The notes under the pieces: generated by a model | What the model was told of the DNA's origin: nothing | The model's database searches: none | The model's input: only the letters and a program-made list of their open reading frames with translations | Made by a program: the position numbers and the translations under genes | DNA from: Pseudomonas flavescens | GTDB taxonomy: Bacteria > Pseudomonadota > Gammaproteobacteria > Pseudomonadales > Pseudomonadaceae | NCBI RefSeq assembly: GCF_013408425.1 | Contig: NZ_JACBYV010000001.1 | Span: 4,278,001-4,342,000 of the forward strand | DNA: 64,000 bases | Reading direction: 5' to 3' | Shown here: one piece after another, positions 8,628 through 16,823 of the stretch | Numbering within the stretch: position 1 is the stretch's first letter | Layout: the number at the start of each line of letters is the position of its first letter

Positions 8628-11573
8628 TCAATTCAGGCCCAGTTCACGCCAGATACGCATCACATTGCGTCGGTGCTCGTGAAACTGGTCGCCACCCACT
8701 ACCCCGGGCTGTTTCTGCAACGCCTGACGGTGGGCTGCAGAGCGGTAGACTTTGTAAGCGTCCTGCAGCAGGGTCGCCTCGCCATCGCGGAGCAGACCGA
8801 GCCGATCCAGGCCTTCCAGAATGCGAATGTTATCGGTGAATTCGAGCAGTACCGGGTGCTGCTTCGACCACGCCAGAGCCGCGTATTGCACCATAAATTC
8901 GATATCGACGATACCTCCGGCGTCCTGCTTGAGATCGAACGCCGCCGCTGCGTCGAAGGCCATCGGCGCAGTGCCGGCGGCGGTGGCCCGAGTACCGAGA
9001 TTGTCGCGCATCTTCGCGCGCATCTCACTGACCTCGGCCTGCAGCCTGGCCTGGTCGCGTTCACGGGCCAGCACGGCGATGCGCACCTCGGCGAATGCCG
9101 CGGCCACCCGCTGGCAGCCCACCAGCACCCGCGCTCGCACCAGCGCCTGGTGCTCCCAGGTCCAGGCTTCGCTTTCCTGATAACGCCGGAAGGCGCCCAA
9201 GGAACTGACCAGCAAGCCAGCGGCGCCGGAAGGCCGCAGGCGCATGTCGACGTCGTAGAGCTGGCCGGAGTTGGTCTGCGCGGTCAGCAGATGGATGATG
9301 CGCTGTCCCAGGCGGGTGAAGAACTGCGCGCCATCGATGGGTTTGGCGCCATCGGTCTCGGCCTGGGGGTCACCATCGTGGATGAACACCAGATCCAGAT
9401 CGGAGCCATGGCCCAGCTCGATACCGCCGACCTTGCCGTAGCCGACGATGATGAAGTCCGGCGCACACAGGCTGCCGTCGGGCCGCTGCGGCGTACCGTG
9501 CCGGGCAACCATCTGCCGCCAGGCCAGGGCCAGCACCTGATCGAGAATGGCTTCGGCCAGCCAGGTCAGGTAATCGCTGACCTTCATCAGCGGCAAGGTA
9601 CCGGCAATTTCCGATGCAGCCACACGCAGGCCGTGGGCCAGCTTGAAATGGCGCAGGGCTTCCATCTGCTGTTCCAGGTCTTCCTCGGGAATGCGCGTCA
9701 GCCGCTCCTGCAGCTCGGCAGCCAGTTCCGGGGCCTGGGGCGGGCTGAACAGCCGCCCTTCGTTGAGCAGTTCGTCGAGCAACAGCGGAAAACGGGTGAT
9801 CTGCTCGGCGATCCACGGGCTGGCTGCGCACAGGGTAAGCAGGCGCAGCAGTGCATTGGGGTTTTCCGTGAGCAGCACCAGATAGGCGGAGCGCCGCGCC
9901 ACCGCTTCGATCAGCGGCAGTACGCGCTCGAGCACCAGGTCCGGCTTCTCCTGCTCGACCGTCGCAGCCAACAGTCGCGGGATGAAGGCATCCAGGCGCT
10001 CACGGCCGATGCGCTGCATGGCGCGCACCTGATTGCCGTTGCGCAGCCCCACCAGGCGCTGCCAGGCGCCCTGGGCGTCGGCGAAGCCGGCTTCGCCCAA
10101 CTGCCGGCAGGCGGCTTCCTCATCCTGATCGTCATTCCATAGTGGCAGCCAGGCGGCACCGACCATGGGTTCCTCGCCGATGTCCTGATCTTCGTCCGGG
10201 TCGGCGATGACCTGACGGAAGTGCCAGTCGACTCGCCCACGCCAGTGCATCAGCCGTTCGTGGAAGGCTTCCCAGCCTGCGAAACCGAGCATGAACGCTA
10301 CCCGTGCACGGTCCTCATCGTTGTCCGGCAGCATTTGCGTCTGCCGATCATCGATGGCCTGCAGGGCGTGTTCGGTGTAACGCAGGAAGGCATAACCGGC
10401 GAGCAGTTCGTCGACCGCCTGCGACGGCAGATAGCCTTGCCCCTTGAGGGTATCGAGCACCTTGAGCAGCGAGCGCTGCTGCAGGCTCAGATCACGCCCG
10501 CCGTGAATCAGCTGGAAGGCCTGGGCGATGAACTCCACCTCGCGGATGCCGCCGGAGCCGAGCTTGATGTTCTCGGCCATGCCCTTGCGGCGCACTTCCT
10601 GCTGAATCAGCTGCTTCATGGTGCGCAGCGCGTCGATCGCCGAAAAGTCCAGATAACGCCGATAGACGAACGGGCGCAGCATCTCCAGCAGCTGCGCGCC
10701 GGCCTCCTGATCACCGCCGACCACCCGCGCCTTGATCATCGCGTAGCGCTCCCAGTCTCGCCCCTGGTCCTGGTAATACTGCTCCAGCGCGTTGAAGCTG
10801 AAGACCAGCGCACCGGAAGAGCCATAGGGGCGCAGGCGCATGTCGGTGCGGAACACGAAACCATCGACGGTAATGGCATCCAGCGCCTTGATCAGCTTCT
10901 GGCCCAGGCGAATGAAGAACTCCTGATTGTCCAGCGGCCGCTTGACCCACTGGGTTTCACCACCTTCCGGATAGCCGAAGATCAGATCGATGTCCGACGA
11001 CAGGTTCAACTCGAAAGCCCCGAGCTTGCCCATGCCGAGAATGACCATGTGCTGGGGCTCGCCAGTGCGGCGCCCGACCGGCGTGCCGAACTGCTCGCAA
11101 TGCCTGGGGTAGAGCCATTGATAGGCCAGGTCGATGCAGGCATCGGCCAGATCGGAAAGATCGCGACAGGTTTCCACCAGGTCCGCCTGACGGCTGACAT
11201 CTCGCCAGATGATGCGCACCTGCTGACGGTTACGGAAGCGCCGCAGGCTGCGTGCCAGCGCGTTTTCGTCAGCACACTCGGTCAGTTGCTCTGCCAACTG
11301 CCCGCGCAACTCACCAACTGCCAGCCGACGCTCCAGCTCGCCACTATCGGCCAGGTCGAGAAGCATCTGCGGATCACGCAGCCCCTGCTGGGTAACGAAG
11401 TCACTGGCAGCCGCCACCCGCTGCAGTTGCTCCCTGCGCAACGGCGGCCAGGCAGCGAAGCTGGCGGCCGCCTCGGCAGACAATTGACCGAAGGCCTGGG
11501 TCAGGGACTGTTCGGCGCGCTGAGCCAGCGGCTGGAGGATGGCGGGTAAAGAAACCAGCGCGGGCAAGCTCAT
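8628..11573 (-). CDS. glnE: Bifunctional glutamine synthetase adenylyltransferase/adenylyl-removing enzyme
   Basis: A 981-residue regulator of glutamine synthetase: it adds AMP to GS and removes it, in response to PII and glutamine. Two nucleotidyltransferase domains are visible. GMGKLGAFELNLSSDIDLIF near residues 176-195 is the N-terminal adenylyl-removing half. GYGKVGGIELGHGSDLDLVF near residues 710-730 is the C-terminal adenylylating half. Both keep the Gly...Asp-x-Asp motif. The ATG at 11573 follows AAGGA. It is the first gene of the minus-strand LPS cluster and diverges from aceE. Confidence 0.96.
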   Translation of the reverse strand: MSLPALVSLPAILQPLAQRAEQSLTQAFGQLSAEAAASFAAWPPLRREQLQRVAAASDFVTQQGLRDPQMLLDLADSGELERRLAVGELRGQLAEQLTECADENALARSLRRFRNRQQVRIIWRDVSRQADLVETCRDLSDLADACIDLAYQWLYPRHCEQFGTPVGRRTGEPQHMVILGMGKLGAFELNLSSDIDLIFGYPEGGETQWVKRPLDNQEFFIRLGQKLIKALDAITVDGFVFRTDMRLRPYGSSGALVFSFNALEQYYQDQGRDWERYAMIKARVVGGDQEAGAQLLEMLRPFVYRRYLDFSAIDALRTMKQLIQQEVRRKGMAENIKLGSGGIREVEFIAQAFQLIHGGRDLSLQQRSLLKVLDTLKGQGYLPSQAVDELLAGYAFLRYTEHALQAIDDRQTQMLPDNDEDRARVAFMLGFAGWEAFHERLMHWRGRVDWHFRQVIADPDEDQDIGEEPMVGAAWLPLWNDDQDEEAACRQLGEAGFADAQGAWQRLVGLRNGNQVRAMQRIGRERLDAFIPRLLAATVEQEKPDLVLERVLPLIEAVARRSAYLVLLTENPNALLRLLTLCAASPWIAEQITRFPLLLDELLNEGRLFSPPQAPELAAELQERLTRIPEEDLEQQMEALRHFKLAHGLRVAASEIAGTLPLMKVSDYLTWLAEAILDQVLALAWRQMVARHGTPQRPDGSLCAPDFIIVGYGKVGGIELGHGSDLDLVFIHDGDPQAETDGAKPIDGAQFFTRLGQRIIHLLTAQTNSGQLYDVDMRLRPSGAAGLLVSSLGAFRRYQESEAWTWEHQALVRARVLVGCQRVAAAFAEVRIAVLARERDQARLQAEVSEMRAKMRDNLGTRATAAGTAPMAFDAAAAFDLKQDAGGIVDIEFMVQYAALAWSKQHPVLLEFTDNIRILEGLDRLGLLRDGEATLLQDAYKVYRSAAHRQALQKQPGVVGGDQFHEHRRNVMRIWRELGLN

Positions 11574-11716
11574 GGTCTATCCTTTTCGGCGGGCTACGGG
11601 CCTGTTGGAAAACCGGCGAAGCCCCTGCGAAGGCTCGCCGCGTCTGGCTCACGCCTGATTTGATTGTAGTTTTGGTATTACTCAATCGTTCGGAAGAGCT
11701 GAAATCGCCAGCGAAA

Positions 11717-11731
11717 TGTAGTAAAACTACA
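11717..11731. promoter_or_regulatory. HexR-like operator upstream of aceE
   Basis: TGTAGTAAAACTACA is a perfect palindrome with 6-bp arms and an AAA centre. It fits the TGTARTWWWAYTACA pattern I know for HexR, the KDPG-responsive repressor of sugar catabolism. It lies 112-126 bp before the aceE ATG. A related half-site, TTGTAGTTTTGGTATTAC, lies about 50 bp further upstream. The regulator itself is inferred. Confidence 0.5.
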
Positions 11732-11842
11732 CAAAGCCGGATCTACCCAACCGGTATATCCAAGAATTAATGTGCCCGCTCAAAAAGCCGGCCACGCATC
11801 CTGGCTTCCGATTCTGGAAGCCTTTCCGCTCTGGAGCAAGCC

Positions 11843-14491
11843 ATGCAAGACCTCGATCCAATCGAAACCCAGGAATGGCTGGACGCACTGGAATCCGTCC
11901 TCGACAAGGAAGGCGAAGACCGTGCCCACTATCTGATGACGCGCCTGGGTGAGTTGGCCACTCGTAGCGGCACGCAGTTGCCCTATTCGATCACCACCCC
12001 CTATCGCAACACCATCCCGGTAACCCGCGAAGCGCGTATGCCGGGCGACCTGTTCATGGAACGCCGCATCCGCTCGATCGTTCGCTGGAACGCTCTGGCC
12101 ATGGTCATGCGCGCCAACATGCAGGATCCGGATCTGGGTGGTCACATCTCCACCTTCGCCTCCAGTGCGACCCTCTACGACATCGGCTTCAACTACTTCT
12201 TCCAGGCGCCGACCGACGAGCATGGCGGCGACCTGATCTACTATCAGGGCCACGCTTCTCCCGGCATCTACGCACGCGCCTTCCTGGAAGGCCGCCTGAG
12301 CGAAGAGCAGATGCTCAAGTTCCGTCAGGAAGTGGACGGTGGCGGCCTGTCGTCGTACCCGCACCCGCACCTGATGCCGGACTTCTGGCAGTTCCCGACC
12401 GTATCCATGGGCCTGGGCCCGATCACCGCGATCTACCAGGCACGCTTCATGAAGTATCTGGAAAACCGCGGGTTCATCCCGGCCGGCAAACAGAAGGTCT
12501 GGTGCTTCATCGGTGACGGTGAGACCGACGAGCCGGAAACCCTGGGCGCCATCTCCCTGGCCGGCCGCGAGAACCTCGACAACCTGATCTTCGTCATCAA
12601 CTGCAACCTGCAGCGCCTCGACGGCCCGGTTCGCGGTAACAGCAAGATCATCCAGGAACTCGAAGGCGTGTTCCGCGGCGCCAACTGGAACGTCAACAAG
12701 GTCATCTGGGGCCGCATGTGGGATCCGCTGTTCGCCCAGGACGAAGACGGCCGCATGCAGCGTCGTATGGATCAGGCGATCGACGGCGAGTACCAGAACT
12801 ACAAGGCCAAAGACGGCGCCTACGTGCGCAAGCATTTCTTCGGCCACGACCCGGAACTGCTCAAGCGTGTCGAGAAACTGTCGGACGAGGAAATCTTCAA
12901 CCTCAACCGCGGTGGCCACGATCCGTACAAGGTCTATGCGGCCTACCACCAGGCGGTCAACCACAAAGGTCAGCCGACCGTCATCCTGGCCAAGACCATC
13001 AAGGGTTATGGCACCGGTGCCGGCGAAGCCAAGAACACAGCGCACAACACCAAGAAGGTCGATATCGAGTCGCTGAAGAAATTCCGCGATCGCTTCGACA
13101 TCCCGCTGAACGATTCGCAGCTGGAAGAACTGCCGTTCTACCGCCCAGCCGAAGACAGCGCGGAAATGAAATACCTGCGCAAGTGCCGCGAGAAGCTCGG
13201 TGGCCACCTGCCGCAGCGTAACCGCGGCAACATCAGCATCCCGACGCCGCCGCTGGAAACCCTCAAGGCCGTTCTGGATGGCTCGGGCGACCGCGAAATC
13301 TCCACCACCATGGCCTTCGGTCGCATCCTCGCGTCGCTGGTCAAGGACAAGGAGCTGGGCAGCCGCATCGTGCCGATCCTCGCTGACGAGGCCCGTACCT
13401 TCGGTATGGAAGGCATGTTCCGCCAGCTGGGTATCTACTCGCCAGTCGGCCAGCTGTACGAGCCGGTCGACCGCGACCAGGTGATGTACTACCGCGAAGA
13501 GAAGGACGGCCAGATCCTCCAGGAAGGTCTCAACGAGGCCGGTGCGTTCTCCTCCTTCATCGCTGCCGGTACCGCCTACAGCAACTACAACACGCCGATG
13601 CTGCCGGTCTACATCTTCTATTCGATGTTCGGCTTCCAGCGTATCGGTGACCTGGCCTGGGCTGCCGGCGACGGCCAGACCCGCGGTTTCCTGCTGGGCG
13701 GCACCTCCGGCCGTACCACGCTGAACGGCGAAGGTCTGCAGCACGAGGACGGCCACAGCCACATCCTCGCCAGCACCATCCCCAACGTGCGCAGCTATGA
13801 CCCCACCTACGCTTACGAGCTGGCGGTGATCATGCGCGAAGGCACGCACCGGATGATGACCCTGCAGGAAAACGTTTATTACTACATCACCGTGATGAAC
13901 GAGAACTACCAGCAGCCAGCCATGCCCGAAGGTGTCGAAGAAGGCATCATCAAGGGTATGTACCTGCTCGAAGAGGACAAGAAGGAAGCCGCCCATCACG
14001 TGCAACTGCTGGGCTGCGGCACCATCCTCAACGAAGTTCGCGAAGCGGCGAAAATCCTGCGCAACGACTACAACATCGGCGCCGATGTATGGAGCGTTAC
14101 CAGCTTCAACGAACTGCGTCGCGATGGCCTGGCCGTGGAGCGCAGCAATCGCCTGCACCCGGAACAGGAACCCAAGAAGAGCTATATCGAGCAATGCCTG
14201 AGCGGCCGTCAGGGCCCGGTCATTGCCAGCACCGACTACATGAAGCTGTTCGCCGAACAGGTTCGCCAGTGGGTTCCGGTCAAGGAATACAAGGTACTGG
14301 GTACCGACGGTTACGGCCGCAGCGACAGCCGCCGCAAACTGCGTGACTTCTTCGAAGTGGATCGCCGTTGGGTCGTTCTGGCTGCGCTCGAAGCGCTGGC
14401 CGATCGTGGTCAGATCGAACGCAAGGCAGTGGCCGAAGCCATCGTCAAGTTCGGTATCGACCCCGAAAAACGCAACCCACTGGACTGCTGA
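11843..14491 (+). CDS. aceE: Pyruvate dehydrogenase E1 component
   Basis: An 882-residue homodimeric-type E1 that decarboxylates pyruvate with thiamine diphosphate and transfers the acetyl group to the E2 lipoyl arm. The ThDP motif GDGETDEPETLGAISLAGRE starts near residue 224, and N-terminal MQDLDPIETQEWLDALESVL is typical. The length equals that of the P. aeruginosa protein, from memory. It diverges from glnE across a 269-bp intergenic region that carries a HexR-like palindrome. aceF follows after 11 bp, so the two are co-transcribed. Confidence 0.97.
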   Translation: MQDLDPIETQEWLDALESVLDKEGEDRAHYLMTRLGELATRSGTQLPYSITTPYRNTIPVTREARMPGDLFMERRIRSIVRWNALAMVMRANMQDPDLGGHISTFASSATLYDIGFNYFFQAPTDEHGGDLIYYQGHASPGIYARAFLEGRLSEEQMLKFRQEVDGGGLSSYPHPHLMPDFWQFPTVSMGLGPITAIYQARFMKYLENRGFIPAGKQKVWCFIGDGETDEPETLGAISLAGRENLDNLIFVINCNLQRLDGPVRGNSKIIQELEGVFRGANWNVNKVIWGRMWDPLFAQDEDGRMQRRMDQAIDGEYQNYKAKDGAYVRKHFFGHDPELLKRVEKLSDEEIFNLNRGGHDPYKVYAAYHQAVNHKGQPTVILAKTIKGYGTGAGEAKNTAHNTKKVDIESLKKFRDRFDIPLNDSQLEELPFYRPAEDSAEMKYLRKCREKLGGHLPQRNRGNISIPTPPLETLKAVLDGSGDREISTTMAFGRILASLVKDKELGSRIVPILADEARTFGMEGMFRQLGIYSPVGQLYEPVDRDQVMYYREEKDGQILQEGLNEAGAFSSFIAAGTAYSNYNTPMLPVYIFYSMFGFQRIGDLAWAAGDGQTRGFLLGGTSGRTTLNGEGLQHEDGHSHILASTIPNVRSYDPTYAYELAVIMREGTHRMMTLQENVYYYITVMNENYQQPAMPEGVEEGIIKGMYLLEEDKKEAAHHVQLLGCGTILNEVREAAKILRNDYNIGADVWSVTSFNELRRDGLAVERSNRLHPEQEPKKSYIEQCLSGRQGPVIASTDYMKLFAEQVRQWVPVKEYKVLGTDGYGRSDSRRKLRDFFEVDRRWVVLAALEALADRGQIERKAVAEAIVKFGIDPEKRNPLDC

Positions 14492-14502
14492 GGAGACGCA
14501 TT

Positions 14503-16491
14503 GTGAGTGAATTGATTCGCGTACCCGACATCGGCGGTGGTGAGGGTGAAGTCATCGAGTTGTTCGTCAAGGTTGGCGACCGCATCGAGGCCGACCAAAG
14601 CCTGCTGACCCTCGAGTCGGACAAGGCCAGCATGGAGATTCCGGCCCCCAAGGCCGGCGTCGTCAAGAGCCTGAAAGTGAAGCTGGGCGACAACCTGAAA
14701 GAAGGCGACGAGCTGCTCGAACTGGACGTGGAAGGCGATGCCGAAGCCGCGCCGGCCGAGCAAGAGCCGGCACCTGCCCAGGCAGAGCCTGCCGCGGCAG
14801 CGCAACCAGCCGCCGAGCCGCAGGCTGAGCCTGCCGGCAGTGCCGAGCCTCAGGAAGTCAAAGTGCCGGACATCGGTTCCAGCGCCAAGGCCAGCATCAT
14901 CGAAGTAGCGGTCAAGCCGGGCGATACCATCGACGTCGACCAGTCGCTGATCACCCTCGAGTCCGACAAGGCGAGCATGGAAATTCCATCGCCCGCTGCA
15001 GGCGTGGTGGAGAGCGTGTCGGTCAAGGTCGGTGATGAGGTGGGTACCGGCGATCTGATCCTGGTCCTCAAAGGCGCCGCTGGTGCACAGCCCAAGCAGG
15101 CGGCCAGCGCCCCTGCTGCCGCGCCGAGCGCCGCTGCACCTGCCGAAGCCAAAGCCGCCGCTCCTGCGGCAGCTGAAGAGCCGGCAGGCGAAAGCAGTGA
15201 AGAAGTGCGTATTCCGGATATCGGCGAAGACGCTGCTGGCGTGATCGAGGTACTGGTCAAGGTTGGCGACAGCGTCGAAACCGAACAGTCGCTGATCGTG
15301 CTGGAGTCGGCCAAGGCCAGCATGGAGATCCCTGCCCCCAAGGCTGGCGTCATCGAAAGCATCTCCATCAAGGTCGGCGATCAGGCCAAGACCGGTGATC
15401 TGATCCTGGTTCTGAAAGTCCAGGGCAAGGCCGCCGCCAAACCTGCAGCCGCCGCTCAGGCGCCAGCGGCTGCCCCGGAACAGGCCAAAGCGGCCAACGT
15501 TCAGGGTTCGGCACCTGCCAAGGCCGCACCGCAAGCCGCTCCGGCAGCCACGCCAAGCCGTGATGGCAGCAAAGTGCACGCCGGCCCCGCCGTACGCCAA
15601 CTGGCCCGCGAGTTCGGCGTCGAGCTGAGCGCCGTGCCAGGCACCGGCCCGAAAGGTCGCATCCTCAAGGAAGACGTGCAGGTTTACGTCAAGGCCGAGC
15701 TGCAGAAGGCCAAGTCGGCTCCTGCCGCAGCGGCTGCCGGTGCAACCGGTGGTGCTGGCATTCCGCCGATCCCGACCGTCGATTTCAGCAAGTTCGGTGA
15801 AATCGAAGAAGTGCCGATGACCCGCCTGATGCAGGTCGGCGCCGCCAACCTGCATCGCAGCTGGCTCAACGTGCCACACGTGACTCAGTTCGATTCGGCT
15901 GACATCACCGAGCTGGAAGCCTTCCGCGTCGCCCAGAAGGCCGTCGCCGAGAAAGCCGGCGTGAAGCTGACCGTTCTGCCACTGCTGCTCAAGGCATGCG
16001 CCTACCTGCTCAAGGAACTGCCGGACTTCAACAGTTCGCTGGCGCCAAGTGGTAAAGCGATCATCCGCAAGAAGTACGTGAACGTTGGCTTCGCCGTCGA
16101 TACCCCGGATGGCCTGCTGGTGCCGGTGATCAAGAACGTCGATCAGAAGAGCCTGCTGCAACTGGCTGCTGAAGCCGCTGCACTGGCAGAGAAAGCGCGC
16201 AACAAGAAGCTTTCGGCTGACGACATGCAAGGCGCCTGCTTCACCATCTCCAGCCTCGGTCACATTGGCGGCACCGGTTTCACGCCGATCGTCAACGCGC
16301 CGGAAGTGGCGATCCTCGGTGTCAGCAAGGCAACCATCCAGCCGGTCTGGGATGGCAAGGCCTTCCAGCCCAAGCTGATGCTGCCGCTGTCGCTGTCCTA
16401 CGATCACCGTGTGATCAATGGCGCAGCCGCTGCACGCTTCACCAAGCGCCTGGGCGATGTGCTGAACGACATCCGCACCATGCTGCTGTAA
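14503..16491 (+). CDS. aceF: Pyruvate dehydrogenase E2, dihydrolipoamide acetyltransferase, three lipoyl domains
   Basis: A 662-residue core subunit of the pyruvate dehydrogenase complex. It starts at a GTG (14503) with AGGAG overlapping the end of aceE. Domains in order: three lipoyl domains with lysines at about 41, 156 and 271, joined by Ala/Pro-rich linkers; a peripheral-subunit-binding domain from about 358 (VHAGPAVRQLAREFG); and a catalytic domain ending in SYDHRVINGAAAARF, with His635. Lipoyl domains 1 and 2 have the normal DKA motif, while the third has AKA. P. aeruginosa AceF, as I remember it, has two lipoyl domains; Azotobacter and E. coli have three. Confidence 0.96.
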   Translation: MSELIRVPDIGGGEGEVIELFVKVGDRIEADQSLLTLESDKASMEIPAPKAGVVKSLKVKLGDNLKEGDELLELDVEGDAEAAPAEQEPAPAQAEPAAAAQPAAEPQAEPAGSAEPQEVKVPDIGSSAKASIIEVAVKPGDTIDVDQSLITLESDKASMEIPSPAAGVVESVSVKVGDEVGTGDLILVLKGAAGAQPKQAASAPAAAPSAAAPAEAKAAAPAAAEEPAGESSEEVRIPDIGEDAAGVIEVLVKVGDSVETEQSLIVLESAKASMEIPAPKAGVIESISIKVGDQAKTGDLILVLKVQGKAAAKPAAAAQAPAAAPEQAKAANVQGSAPAKAAPQAAPAATPSRDGSKVHAGPAVRQLAREFGVELSAVPGTGPKGRILKEDVQVYVKAELQKAKSAPAAAAAGATGGAGIPPIPTVDFSKFGEIEEVPMTRLMQVGAANLHRSWLNVPHVTQFDSADITELEAFRVAQKAVAEKAGVKLTVLPLLLKACAYLLKELPDFNSSLAPSGKAIIRKKYVNVGFAVDTPDGLLVPVIKNVDQKSLLQLAAEAAALAEKARNKKLSADDMQGACFTISSLGHIGGTGFTPIVNAPEVAILGVSKATIQPVWDGKAFQPKLMLPLSLSYDHRVINGAAAARFTKRLGDVLNDIRTMLL

Positions 16492-16527
16492 GCGAACCTT
16501 TTTTCGAGCGCCACGCTCGTAACCTCG

Positions 16528-16556
16528 ACCCCGCCCGATCAGGCGGGGTTTTTTTT
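16528..16556 (+). terminator. Rho-independent terminator of aceEF
   Basis: An 8-bp stem ACCCCGCC / GGCGGGGT with a 6-base loop runs into a run of eight T, 37 bp after the aceF stop. No other strong terminator is seen on this strand until 25379. Confidence 0.92.
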
Positions 16557-16823
16557 GCCCGCCGTTACGATGCGCGCCGCTTTCACAGGCACTCGCGAGG
16601 CCCGGAAAGACCTCAAATTGAAATAATTATTCTTTCCAAATCAGCCAGTTAAAAGAAAGACGTCACAATGCCATTAGATTTCTTGTCAGCCGTCAAACCA
16701 TGGTGCAACCTAGGCGTCATTACCGCCTCACGGCGGCCAGGGAGATACGGCAACACCCCTTGTTAGCGCTATAGTGAAAATGCCGGGCGTTTGCCTACGC
16801 CAGCAGATGGATACAGCCATTCG
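16557..16823 (+). other. Leader region of dipA, no gene seen
   Basis: A 267-bp AT-richer stretch between the aceF terminator and dipA. It holds a possible -10 element TATAGT at 16770-16775 without a convincing -35. I see no coding potential. Confidence 0.4.

Noticed and set aside
11780..14194. 804-codon open frame antisense to aceE
   Set aside because: Composition is Val/Asp/Gln-rich without motifs, and aceE on the other strand is certain.
14410..16407. 665-codon open frame antisense to aceF
   Set aside because: Repetitive LGRFDA-type text mirrors the lipoyl domains and linkers; not a gene.
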